Positions 9,390 to 22,600 of a stretch of DNA of 64,000 nt are shown here, one piece after another. Positions within the stretch are counted from its first letter, which is position 1, and each line of letters begins with the position of its first letter. Origin of the DNA: Pelargonium x hortorum (lineage: Eukaryota > Streptophyta > Magnoliopsida > Geraniales > Geraniaceae); contig JAYMTJ010000023.1 in assembly GCA_036897525.1 (NCBI GenBank), positions 1 to 64,000 on the forward strand, read 5' to 3'. The translations under genes were made by a program, and so were the position numbers. Under the pieces are notes generated by a model. That model made no database searches, was not told the origin of the DNA, and saw only the letters and a program-made list of their open reading frames with translations.

Positions 9390-12300
9390 ACCATTCCGGA
9401 CGTCATTACGAAAGAAAACTTTCTTTAGGTATGGTTTTCGAGATTGATATACAGTCAAAAGCTCCTTTTGCATGGCCTAGCCAGAGCCATAGGATCCTTT
9501 AGTGTATAAACTGTATATATACCATGAACAGGCCTTTTTTATGTATAAGAATTTCTCTAGAACTCTCACTCTCAAACAAGCAATTTAATATGGGAACCCC
9601 CTTCAATTCTTAAATTAATTCTACAAGACTTTGCTTCGGATGGGTCCTAAAAAGGCAAGAGGCTCCTACAAAAAAGGCATCTCAAACTTTACATCTGACT
9701 CAGTGATCTCTTTACAACAGGTGTTAAAAAGGTCAAGTCTGCAATCAAGACTCTTTTCCTACTTCCAAGGTTATCTTATAACTAGAAACTAAAAGTGCTT
9801 TGTGTTTAAATAAAAAAGGAATCCCTAAAGTATGAAAAAACATTTCTAATGGCATAAAAAGAAATATCCAAGAAAATCTAGCTATTTAAATGTTGTTCTT
9901 ACTATGTAAAAGTGAGTGGCTGGGTTCCTACAACAAGCTGCATCCTACTTTTGAGTCCAACGTTTTGTATTTTGTATAATTACCCTACCTAAAAATACGA
10001 ATTTCAAGAATACTGCCTATTACGCATAAAAGCTTACTGAAGGAGAATACCCTTTCTAGATCTCTACGGAGCTCTAGAACGAGAAAAGCCTATCAGAAAG
10101 GCGATTTGTTGGATATACTTCAAAAATGTTATGATATTTGGATGTAAGTATAGTTAAGGGATTTCTAATTTCCAGGGAGATCTTAAATTAATTAGGTTGC
10201 AGCAAGGCGAGTATGTATTCCTAAGAATGGCACTTCAAGATTTTCCAAATTTGTTGGTTTAAGGACCTCCTCTTGTAAGTGATATAGTAGGGACTTTTCT
10301 ATTCTGGCTGGAAGGGGACCCTATGCATAGATTGTTATAGACGACAGGTCCTGGGATTCCGTGTAAAATGAAAACTCTTTTAATATTAGGAAACTGTTTA
10401 TTATACTAAACCCGATTTTTTGAATTTATGAGGTCTGGGATTAAATTAAGGTAACATACTAAAGGGTTTCGATACCGGATAAAATCTAATTAAATAAAAA
10501 GGGACCTTTTCTATATTTCATTAGATTTACCTCTTATGTTTTTAATTGCGAGTGTTCCCTACACTTGCCCTACGGTATTCTTATCCAGGGGCATCCCGTC
10601 CTACCAAAAGCTTTAATGTTCTAAGAGCGTCTTGGTGTAGTCAGGGTCGTAAGAGAATTTCCTTCGTATAGTCTTCCTTAATTATAAAAGCGAATTTATT
10701 CCCTAAAACTGGGACAATACTTAGGGTATCCCGACTCTTTCATTAATAAAGTATATATTTTTCGTATCAAAGCAAGTTAAGCTAAAGTTTAGGAAGCCGA
10801 CCAGTCAAGTTTTCTGCACAGGGCTTTTCAAGAGTTTTTATATTAAACGGATAAACTAGTCAATTTAGAGTTAGAGTACGCGGGCTCAAACCACCCCATG
10901 TATAGATGATACTTTCTATTTGAATATTTTCGCGAGGCGCCTTAAAAGAAAAGAAAAGGTTGGAGAATTTCCTATTAAAACCTACTTACATTTTGTGCCT
11001 GTGGCACGGACAGGGGTATACTCTTTTTACTTAAGTAATAATTTATACGGCTTAATCTTGTTTAGCGCGGGATTAACAATTTCTTTTTCAGATTCTAGAG
11101 AAGAGGACTCAAATAAGAGTACATGTAAAAAGGAGCTTCATCAGCCAAGAGTTTTTCGCACTGGACCAGGTATAAAATTTAAGCAGAGACTTCTCTTTTA
11201 CTATGGCATACCTCTATTTATTTATGTATCTATTTCATTTCTGTGTATAGAAATCCCTAATAAATAACATAAGCGGGAATCAAGAAATTCTGGTCGGTAC
11301 TGTATATTCCGAAAAGAAAAAGGGTACATCTGTATAAGTCTAACAAGTGTTTTCTCTGAGCAAAGGGTTACTCTTATAACGAGCATTTTACTAGGGCTTA
11401 ATGCGGAACTCTTATCTAGCTCAGTAGGAAGTAAGATTGACTATTCTGTAACACTAGGTTAATTCTTATACTTATAAGAGGAATAAAACCAAGGGTAAGA
11501 TAAGTTTTCTTAAAAAGACGAGTTAACAACACGGCACCCCTTTAAAAGAATTCAAAAAGAAAATCACTATACTTGCTCTTTTAATGAAATGAAGGGATTC
11601 TATTTTGGCTTCCTGTTCTCTACTTTTACGAGTACATCTTGATTTTAGTAGGATAACTAGGAGATAAAACTATATTGTTTACTAATTTAGGGGCAATAAA
11701 CCCTATTTTTACAAAACGGAGGGGGTTGGTTGGATGTTCTTTCGAGAAGTTTTAAAGAGAAATCGCGCATTCAGTAACCCAAGGACTTTCAGTTCTGTTA
11801 CGTACCCCATTGAGTGCCCCAGTCATGGGAAAGGTATGTATCCACCACTGCTATTCTTGGTTTCGAACAGTTATTCATAGTCTTTCAGTAAATGGAGAGT
11901 CTTCTTTAAAAAATTCACTTTTTTTATAATAAAGCTCAGTTTTTCAATCATAAAAAAGAGAGAAGGGATACTTAGCTACAGATATCTTTGAACTAAAGGA
12001 AAGATTCTCTTGGCTATAAATTGTTCTGCTCGGATATATTAGTTTTTCTTTCATTAGAATATCCTAGTGGAGTCCCATGAACTGAGAGTAATAAAAAACT
12101 TAGTTGAGTTGAGACATCACTTCCCTGCCAGCTTCCCGCTCCCTTTTTTAGCATTCAGGGGAATAGAATTCATTTCTAAGGACCCTTAAATTTCATAATT
12201 ATACGAGTGTTATGCACTAAAGCAATTCTCTTTCTATAAGTCCCTTTCTTGACTTTGTTATTCTTAAACACAATGAAATTAACCATCCCAATGTGTTTTA

Positions 12301-13759
12301 TGAGTGTGAGTTAATATTGGACTTTACTTTTATGAAAATACATGTGTCTCTTGTAGGGTACAAATAGAAAGAGATTCCTCTTTTCTTTTGCCCAATTGTG
12401 CTATCAGTCGGAGCCCCATCTACTCAAATATTCCTTATATTTAGTAAAAACCTACATGTCTTTTCATTCAATAGGAAAACCCCTACTTCCTATCTTGTAA
12501 AGTTTTAACTTAAGCGCACCCAATCACTTGTTTTCTAATACACTCCTCAAGAAATTACTACACTATGTAAAGGTACCTAAATCCCCTCGAATAGACAGCA
12601 AGAACCTTGTACCAGGTAGATTAACAGATGTATTCTCTATAGGCGGCAAAACTTGTTAACTAATTCCTTATAAACAAATAGAATAAGAAGCTCCTATATC
12701 TATAAAATTTCTTTTTTCTTAAAGGAGAAAGGAGAGTTATACATCTTTTTAAGGTGTTGTATTATTAATACCTATGGAATTGCATGGAATACTAAATAAA
12801 AACTTAGTTTCTATAAAGGGGGAACCCGCTTATGCAGGGGCACTAATTAGGGGAAAAACACGGAAACAATAAGTTATCCAACAGAAAAGCACCTTACAAG
12901 TGCATGTATCAGGATAGGTACTACCCCACTTTAAATATTATCTATTCTCAACTCCAAAATAAGCATATCTTGTATTTCATCTACTAGAGAGTCACTCCTA
13001 AAAGGTCGTAACCCAAGAATTTAATAGTACGAAATCAGGAGCCTTGCCTAAAGCATGCCATTATACCCAATAACTCTTATAATTTAGTGAGTACAGCCTG
13101 AAACCCTTCAATTCTTGATCTTGCTATTTTTTTGCACCTTGGGAAGAAAACTCCAGGATACTGAGCGCAGAAACCGCCTTTTAAGGAATAAGGGTGCTTT
13201 ATCTACTAGTAAACCTTACCTTTTTTAAGGACTCCTCTTATAAGGGAACCCTTTTAAAACTAAGAAATAAAGTACAAACTGAACTATGCTTAACCTTTTT
13301 ATGACTGAATTGACTACTAAGGGGCTTTATAATAAATAAGAAATTTCGAGTTAAGGAGGCTCCTCTTTTGAAGACATAGTAAAGACAATTTACGGATCGC
13401 TGTATTGCTTTCTGAAATTCTTAACGGTTTAAGAGGAGAACCTATAGTTAGGTTTCGGGAACTTCCTAGAAAGACTTTTCCCGTTTTTAGCTCCCCAATT
13501 CCCAAAAATGAGACTAGAGGGGCTTACTCCTAAGAAAAGACCTGAGGAATAAGGACCCCTTGTTTACTTGGTACCTTTCTAAGAATGAGAAAACATCTTT
13601 CTACTGGCTTTTTGCCTTTGAAATTGACCCCATATCTCGTTATTTGAAACTTTTCGGGATTCTTAGAAGCTCCCAATTAGCTATACTTAAAATTACCTGT
13701 CTTTAATATCTCTTCATATATCTTGTATTTTCTATCTAAAAAAAAAAGACCAATACACT
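9390..13759. other. AT-rich spacer, no gene seen
   Basis: About 4.4 kb with no recognisable gene, RNA or sizeable repeat. The longest frame, 10920-11267 on the plus strand (115 codons, TTG start), has a hydrophobic C-terminal part but matches no family I know and is of chance length. A minus frame at 13317-13505 is likewise unsupported. Confidence 0.5.
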
Positions 13760-14250
13760 AGAATATACTATAACTAATATAAGAGACTGTCTACTATAAG
13801 ATATAAGATAAGTATAAGACAATAGGCTACAAGAATACCCTAGTTATAATAGGTACAGGTATCAAGAAGAAGTAGGTCATCAATAGAAAGAGTGTGCGCT
13901 ATAACGTACTAAGGTTTGTATACTCTATATTACCAATAACAAGAAACAGAGGACTGACTATACCTTAACTTAATAATACAAGACATAGAATTACTACTAA
14001 AACAAGTAATACAATAGTAACTACAGGCTAGAATAATAAAGTAACCCCTATCTACAAGAAACCCCATAAGACTAAAGCTAGAGGTATGATGAAGAGCAAG
14101 GCTCACGAAGGGTCTCTGAAGAAAGGTATAGGAATGTTGACTAAGAAGAGAATCTAGTTTCCTAGTAAGAAAGCTCTGATAAAAGACAGATGAAAGGTTA
14201 GTCTTATGTTCCCTGTTAATAAAGATGGAAGTATAGCAAAGCTGTGTTCG
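13760..14250 (+). repeat. A-rich, T-poor block with AGGTATAG motifs
   Basis: The plus strand is rich in A and poor in T relative to its surroundings. It carries repeated short phrases such as ACAGGTATCAAGAAG, GAGGTATGATGAAGAG and AAGAAAGGTATAGG. Similar phrases occur, reversed, at 37.1-38.06 kb and, forward, at 49.83-49.9 kb. One frame reads as lysine/threonine-rich text but is broken by several stops. A T-poor strand lowers stop frequency by itself, so this is not good evidence of coding. Possibly a decayed repeat family or an old gene relic. Confidence 0.35.
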
Positions 14251-15025
14251 TTAATTAGTTAATTTAAAGGGTCCTTTTCCTAATCGTGTTTTAAGTAGGG
14301 TAGGATAAAGTTTTATAAGGAATTCCTCTTTTCAGTTCCTGATCCAATTACGAATAATCAAGAAACGAGGGAATTGTTAACAAGGGATTCAGCTGCTCAG
14401 GATCACAGGGAAATAACTAAACAAGCAAGCTTGCCTGTTATTTGAATTTATGCTTTTAGGGGACTTTTTTTTAAGAAGTAGAGGTTTATAGATTTTCTTA
14501 GTCCTAGAGTTTAGGATTAGTTTCTTAGAGAACTTCCCGGGCAGACATAAAAAAGTACTTGAAAATCCAGAGGAACAGGTTGTAAGAAAGAGGAGCAAAC
14601 CTCCTTTATTTCAATTCATAAATTCGTTACAGAAATTTCCCTTTCATTTAGATCTGCCCTCTTCATTTGGTTAAAGAATTCCTTTAGCTCGAGGGGAAAC
14701 TTGGGAGCATAGCATAAAGAAGCCTAGATGGAAAACTAACTAGAGCCCTTGTTGACTACTCCTTATAAATCCTATTTTGTATTCAACATTCCAGAAATTG
14801 CAACTATTTGTACTTGAAATCCCAATGCATGACAATTGAGGCACGGTAGCCCAAGGAAGTTTAACTCGTAACAGCTCTTCCTCCCTTGGCCTAGAAAGCA
14901 TTGACCTTCGACAGCAAAGCAAAGACAGAGTACTTGCTAACAAAGACAAGACTGGTTAGAGAAAGAGGAATTCCTGTTAGGAAGCTAACTGTTATCAACC
15001 TTTCCTGGCTAAAGACAGATGAGTT

Positions 15026-15049
15026 ACTGTCTTACAAACTGTCTTACAA
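15026..15049. repeat. 12-bp tandem pair
   Basis: ACTGTCTTACAA occurs twice head to tail. It is a simple slippage duplication, and no gene surrounds it. Confidence 0.85.
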
Positions 15050-18000
15050 GAACTGGAGTCTTTCTAGTTAGGTTGGTACCTAAGCTAAGATGTTGAGGAC
15101 ATTCTATTAAAGAGGGCTGTGTTATTCATGTGACTTATTTACTGATAGGTTGCAATTAGAGTTCGGTTATGAAGAAGTTATGTTATCCTCTGCTTTACTA
15201 AATTGGAACGGATACTCTCTAGAATCAACCCCTCGCTTTAGCTACAACAAAGAAATACTGGAACTCATTTCTTAGATTCCCTTTAGCAGCAACAGCTTTC
15301 AACTGCCTGCTTTCCATTAGTCTTTAACTCCCCTTAGGAAAGAGAATCCGTGTTATATTAGCTTGACTTGGATTTCCATTACCCTATACAAACTCCTAAA
15401 CCTCCTTTAATTATTAAGTCTCTTTTGTATTAATCCTTGCTTAGACGGTCCATATAGTATTGTATTTATTTATTATCTCTTATAAAAAAAATGGGAATTC
15501 TTTTCATTTCATTAGAACCAAGTGGGACTCAATAACTACCATACCTTAAATATCTGCTTACTTGTTTCAGATCTTCAGTTTAGTAATATTTAGCAGCATG
15601 AGGTATAAAAAGGGGGTTCTATTACATTTTGAATTAAGTACGCGTAAGGTTAAATTGTTTAAAATAGCTAGCTGTATAAAAATTTGAGATAATATCTAAA
15701 GTAGTACTAAGGGAGCTCCTCGTGCAGTTTGAGTCAATATATTAGTGAGAAATGGTTAGAACGAAACCTAGTATATACCGGAAAGAACTTTATGTATAGA
15801 AAAAGGGGTTACAAAAGAGTATTTAGGAGTCTAATATTTAACTGGATTCCGTGTGGAAATAAGCTTTTATTTAATAGAATCTTGTAAGAAAGTATAAGGA
15901 AGAGATATATCTCGGCTTTATTCTTAGCGAGTTAAGCAATTCAAGACTAAAGCCCCGGCTACTTTCTAAATTAAGTGTAATCTCTACGAGTTTTTTTAGT
16001 TTTATGAAAATCCTATTTTTTCTACATTTAACTACGCTGAGTTTATAATCTATAAGTATAACTACAAGCTTACTGGTTTAGGAAAGGTAGTAAATCCTTA
16101 GTTCTGTTTTAGATCCCTCAACCCATTTATTTATGTTAGAAAAGAATACAAATTATACATAGTATGGTAACACACTTCGGAGCCCGTTCCCTTTAAAGTC
16201 GTATCTGCTACTTATTGGGCTCTAACTTGCGTATTAAGTATTCTTTAGAATAAGTCCTGCCTTATTTTGAATAAAGGGGTAATACAGGGTTATTGCTGAT
16301 AATATAAGAAATAAGGGGGAGCTTTTACGGGTACCTGCTTTTGACTTTATTTCGAGATTATTGACTGAGTAAGTTTTTTGCTAATTGATAAAAGTTTTTT
16401 ATTATCCGTTGTTATACAAAGAAAAAACCTCGATTTACACGACCCACTTACCCGAAATCCCTATTACTATTACTATATTGTATTTAACAACGACTAGAGA
16501 ACCCTATTTTAGTGGATAGCCCCAAAGTGTTTAGGTAGTCTACAAAAAAGAAGCCCCTGATAGAGCGAGACTTGATACCCAGGTTTAGAATTCAGTGATA
16601 TATTATTCTTCCTTTAAAGTTAATAGTCAATCTTGATAATACAAATTAGAAAACCTAGTTTGGTTAATCCGAATCCAGTGTGGATCCATCCCTCTGAAAA
16701 AGGATGTAAAGTAAAAACTTCGTGGTGGATAGGTCAGCCTTTGCGAACTCACGGAATACTTTCTATTTTAAGCCCCTCGAGACTTGAGTACATAGAATAC
16801 TGATAACAACCCGCGGAAAAGTAATGAATCTGAAATTAACAATATTGCAGTAACAGGGGCTATTGGATACTCTACGTAATTATAGCTAGTTTTGAATTGA
16901 TAAAGGAAATCCTTGTATTTACAAACTTGGACACCTTTCTTTTGACAGGAAGATTCTAATATAATAAAGTAGCTGCCCTTTTAGGAGTACTCCTGATTTA
17001 TAAACTGGTAAATGAATCCCTAATTGAAGGAAAAGTAATCTGTCCAAATACTCTAATTCTGTGTTAAGTAGGTTCCAGATGGTTTTTTATTTCGAATATT
17101 TTTACAAAATCTTCTAAATCGCTTAACGTATAAGACAAACTATCCTTTTTTTTGCTGTGCAAGCATACTATATAACTAACTATATAATAGGGTAAGAATG
17201 ACTCGAAGTAGTGTGGCTATACGCATAAGTTCCCTTTTATCGAATTTCTCGAAAGAGTTGCAACATTTTCCTATAATACATGTTGTTTAGAATACCCTCG
17301 GTTCAGGAGAGTCCCCAGTAAATGATGAGTACTACTTATTATACAAGTTTCCTCTTCTTGAGTAGTTACTCGTAGACGGCGGGATCCTCGTGATAGGGGA
17401 CTCACAAGTAATAGCAAGAGAATGGTTGCTTCAAGTAGAAGTTATCAAGCCAAGCTTTCACAAAGGGAATCCATAGAAATTCTATGTATCATGTGAGTAT
17501 TCCTCCAAGTAATATGAATATAAGTACCGTGTGAAGCTAGTAAAGGGTATATATTATGGTAATAAGGCGATTGTAGCAAGCAATAAAAAGCGGGGTTTCA
17601 ATAGAAATCCGAGTCTAACCCTACTTGAGTTGAGGTAAACTAGGCAAGTTATAGATGCTTACAGGATATTACATACTTGCTTGATAAATTCTCTTAGTAG
17701 GGCAGGGCTAGGAATTTGACAAGGCAAGGTAGTGTTAAAAGTTTTATAAAGAAAAAACCTAGAGTAAATATTAACTTAAAAGAGGTAAAAAACCCACTTT
17801 ACTCGGTACCTCTAAACTGTAGATAAAAGCTCTATAGAAAGCGAAACAATTTTTGTTCTACTAAAGCTAAAGCTGTACTTACTCTGAATTTCTGTTATGT
17901 TACTATTAAGTTCATTTTATAGGGAGTTTAATATTACTTAAGCTTATACTTTTTTGTTTGGATATAATATAGTTAGAAACAAGTATCCTAGACCTTAAGG

Positions 18001-19649
18001 AGATTTTTAGTATATAAGATTAGGTCTTTAGCTTAGTAATCTGAGACTCGTCAGTATATCTGCACTCCTTATAAAAAAGAGTAGTTGCTGTGTTATTCTA
18101 GTGACTTTAGTCGCGTTAATAGCGGGTACCCCCGGACCTAAACCCTGAGGGATCTCTCTAATATAGTATATAGAATGTGCAGGGGAATTTAAGTATTAGA
18201 AGCAAACTAAAGCTGTAAGATAAAAAGAAAGTATATAAAACTCCATGAATTGTAGATTACTGGGATTCTTCCTACTATTAGAGTTAAACACCAGCTACCC
18301 ATATGTACTTTTACAAAATTGTGTGAAGCTTTCCCAGAAAAAAACCTATCAAGTTAAAAGCACTCAGTAAATACTTAGAAAATACCGACTCATAAAACTT
18401 CTCGTTTAACTTTCTGCAGATGCTTAATAAGGGGGCTGCTTCTAGTATATATAGTATATCAGCACACTAACGTTTTTACTAATATATGTTACTGAAGTAT
18501 AGTTTGACTTCTCCCTCTAGGAATTTGTAGCAACTCTACTATTCATTTATTTAGTCATTGAACTTAGTTGTACAGCTCTTATGAAAATCGGGTCTCGTGA
18601 AGCAAAAGAACTCATAGTAAAATACTATATTATACATCACAAAGTATCCCCACTGAAGAGACTTAGTGGATAAGAGTTTCCTCTACAATTACTCTTTTTT
18701 ATGGTAACGAATATTCTTAAATAATACCCTTAAATTAGCTTTTATTTACCTCGTATCTCTTTCTGAATATATAACTTGTCCCTTCGCATATCCTAGGAAG
18801 ACTTCCTACTTAATAGCCCCTAGATCTACCGGAGTGTCTCCTTTCTTATACAAGACTGTCCCCAAGTACAAGTATTACTCTGTGTTAGAAGTTAGAAAGC
18901 CCTAGTAGTAAGTTATATAATAGAGAGGAATTTGATACCATAATATCGATTTAGTAAAAAAGGGGACCCTTAAATTAATTATAAGAAAGGAAGGGTGAGT
19001 AAGAGTGGGGGCAACTAGACTTGCTAGCTTTCTAATATCTTGTATTCTTATGTCAAACCAGATAAAAATTTTTGGGGACAGTGAAGAGAAGGTGAGCCCC
19101 TTACTCTGCGCCATTTAACTAGAATATAGGTATATATGCTTTGTTTTTTTAACCTTTCCTAAGGACTTTTAAGTTACCCTGCACACCATGAACCCTACTA
19201 TGCGGGGGCACCCTTAATATAGGAAGCAATAGCTTTATTTCAGGGTAATCATCCGGACAAAAAACAAAAGTCTAGTGGATCTAATTTAATGAAACGGGAT
19301 CTTTAAAGGGGTTTTTTTAGGTTTAGCTGGAAAGCCTTATCACTTTGAAAATGGATGTCTCCAACAGATTTTGTATAGCTAAAAACCACTTAGTTAGTCC
19401 AGGCTTTGTCCACCTTTCTAGGGTAGGGGATTTTATGGTACATGAGATATATATATATTTTCATCAACAAAATATGACAGGGGTTGGGTTTTTTCTCCCC
19501 TAATCAAGGGCTCGATAAACTTAAGCAAAAGGAACACTAAACAAAAAAAAGTACGATAAAAGATATAGGTAGAAGGGCTTTAGTAACATTTTAGCAAGCA
19601 AGGTATATGGGGCATTGAACTCAAGTTAGGTAGGCGTTCCCGTTTTAGT

Positions 19650-19669
19650 TCGGCTGGGTTTATAGCCGA
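19650..19669. other. 6-bp GC-rich hairpin
   Basis: TCGGCT at 19650-19655 and AGCCGA at 19664-19669 flank an 8-base loop. It resembles an anticodon arm, but no D- or T-arm was found at tRNA spacing on either strand. It may be a regulatory hairpin or chance. Confidence 0.25.
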
Positions 19670-22600
19670 GTTAGTTACCCAATCTTTCTCTTGTACCCGT
19701 ATTAATTACATTAATTACTGACCCGAGAATGGGCCCATACTCATTAATATGTGTGTGTCTACTCTTAGAAGAATTCCCTGTCAGGTATAATCTCTACTAG
19801 GAGCTAACCCGTATTATCTCGGGATCCTGACTTAGATACTCTTTATATGAGAATTTCTTTAGACTTTGTAGATTTTCTAAAATAGGGTATCCCGTAAAGA
19901 ATAGTATGTCTAAAAGACTCTCTATTATAAGCTATAAGCAGCTATCCCCGTGATGGTGAAGCCTACATATAACCCATAAATAAAGTAGCTTTGTTAGTAC
20001 TCAAATAAAAAATCTTCTTACAACTTAGTAAAAAGCCTTTTAGTTGCAGGGCTCTGTAATTTAGGAAAAATCTCGTCGAAGTAATGAAATGACATAGTCA
20101 AAAGAAATTTGTGGATAAAGTTCGATGTCAAGGCTCCTTGTTGCTTCTTTTTTCAATTTGTTCTTTATTTATATATAGCCTAGCCCAAAAATCCCAGAAA
20201 TTAGGTATCCTTTATTTTAAAAGAAGAAAGACCCTGCCGGATGGGATGTATTTTATATAATTCTAATTTCACTTGATAAAACCCACTTGTTGCGAATCCT
20301 TTTTTCATTTCTATAGCGCTCTTAATTCTATATTTTGAGACATAAGCAAGAAAAGATTTTTTGCATAATTCTTCTAGGCCGGAACCCTTATATCTTACAG
20401 CAATGAGAAAGGGGTGCATACGAAAGACTCTGGCACGCCAAAACGCTTCAAGGAGAAAAAGCTCTAGAGTGTTTATGAGCCAGGTACATTCTCCGATATT
20501 TCTTTCATCCCTGACTTAAAAGTGTTCTTTATGGGTATCCAAAAATTGGGTTGTATTTTACTTCGAGATATCCCTAGTGAATTTTTATAAAGGATTTTTC
20601 TTTGTACCGTAGTTCTAAGTGTTTGTAGTTTGAAAAGAGTAAAAGATCCTTAATTAATATTAAAAAGTAAGATTCTCACAAGATTTCTAGTTTCTTTACC
20701 AGAAAGGCGGGGATTTCTCCTGGACTGGTAGAATGTAGATCCCCAATATTGATTGCTCTTAATTATATTGTAGGGTACTTGTGCTGTAAACTTACAAAGC
20801 TTCTGAGGGACCTCTCTTAAATAAAGAAAAACCAACCTCTGGTGCAACCTTTCCCTTTTCTATTTAAAGTACTTCCTAGCTAGCAGTATAAAAGCAGGAT
20901 TAGAAACTTATGAGTCTAGTTAAGATGGAACATACTTCCAGGTTTTGCTTATATCAAGTTGTGGACTTTTACAGGATTTTGAGTAAGTGACTGGGTTTAA
21001 TATTATATCAAAGACTGCATTGGCTAAAGCGGTCTCTTTTAAAGTAAAAAGAGAATTCATATATTCCTGAACATATAGAGAACTGCTAATTATTTATTCT
21101 AAAAGACGGCATTTCTGCAAAACAAAGTTTATGTAGCTAAGTATTGGAAGGCTTGGTTGGAGATTTCTCTAGGAATAAGGGCTAATATGAAGCTGAAATG
21201 TCTAACTTTTTTCTAACAGATATAAGTACTAGTTCCGTATTGCCTTACTGTTGGATAGAAATCCTTTCTCTGACTCGAGAAGCTTTTGTATTACTCGGTA
21301 CTTTATAGGTATTTACTCAAATAAAAGGAGTACTCCCTTAAAGCTTCCAAGTGGGTATAAGGTAGAAAGGAATCCTTTATGAATGACCCGGGTCTTCCAC
21401 GAGTAAAGTAAGATATAACAAAAATGAGAGAATGAAGATGAGTACGTCAAATGTAAGTAATACGCTAAACAAAGCCCTTGGAACTTCTGATTAAGTAAAA
21501 GTAGAATTGCCACATATCACAAGGATTCCCTAAGCCGGGGCTCTTGATAATGGCCAAGATTCCTTTTTTAATTATTTACAAAGACAAGTCAGATATAGAG
21601 TAGGCAGTCAGTAATTTGGTGAAGTTGACCTTTATCCTGTGGTATTTAATACTATCTAACTAAAAGCTAAAAAAGAATTTGTAATGGGCCTTTTGAAGAA
21701 TTAAGACTGCTTTTTATTTTATATTCCCAAGTATCTTGCCGGGTAAGTCAAAATCCCCAAAACAGGTAGTATCTTAAGCGAATTTCTTAATTAGTAGCTT
21801 TAAATAACTGCTATGTATTTAACAAGGTATACCTTATAAAAGCCAGTTAACGAGTGATTCCCTAGTACAAAATATCTTTCTCTTTCTCAAAGAATAAATA
21901 AAGCAAGCATAAAACGGGGTTCGGCTCTCTTTTGTAGTTCTTTTTTTTCGAAACCTCCCTTTTAGCAGAAATCCCTTTCTTAGTGGAATCTTATGACAAA
22001 CGCATTTACCGCGAGGTCTTTCTTTTATCAAGTCTTGTTGTTTCTGAATTGTATTTTATGAAAGATAGATTAAGATTACACAAGAGGGGCCATCCCTTTT
22101 TATAGTTATAATCTAACGAAAGTTTAAATAAGGAAATCCATTTATGTGAGGTTCTCTATACTCAGCCAAGGATATACCTGGATTCTTAAATAAAGTAATA
22201 CTTGAGTCATTTGTATATTGCTAATAATTACTCCTGCAGTACCCCAAAATTTGAGTCTTACCTTGAAAAAAAGAACTTAGCCTAGAAGCTCCTTAACTTA
22301 ATGCTCATATTTAACGAAACCCTTTAAAATAAAGAAAGCCATAAATGAAATGAAGCACCTTTCAACGATATCTTTGAAATTGAAGCCTAATAAAGGGTTT
22401 TCTAATCTTGGAGCAGAAAAAGACTTTTTTATGTAGGAAAATTGTGCTGTAAAAAAAATGAAATATACTTTACTCAGACCTGTTTTTGTTATAGGTTAGC
22501 TTAGCTATAATATATTAGTCCCCTTCCAAATCCTCGTTAAAAGAGGACGTTTCACCCTAAAACTTGAATCTTTGACTCATATTGTTTGCAGTTAGTAGCT

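Noticed and set aside
7655-10840. 17-base exact repeat CTTTTCAAGAGTTTTTA at 7655 and 10824
   Set aside because: About 0.4 such pairs are expected per strand comparison at this composition, so one is not notable.
10920-11267. 115-codon plus frame with hydrophobic C-terminal part
   Set aside because: TTG start, no known family, length within chance; hydrophobic stretches arise easily from T-rich codons.
13760-14250. Idea that stops are read as glutamine (alternative code) in the lysine-rich frame
   Set aside because: Stop frequency in that frame (about 4-5% per codon) is what a T-poor strand gives by chance, and tRNA relics point to a plant organelle using the standard code.
19640-19700. Hairpin TCGGCT/AGCCGA as a possible tRNA anticodon arm
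   Set aside because: 8-base loop and no D- or T-arm at tRNA spacing on either strand; kept only as a hairpin.
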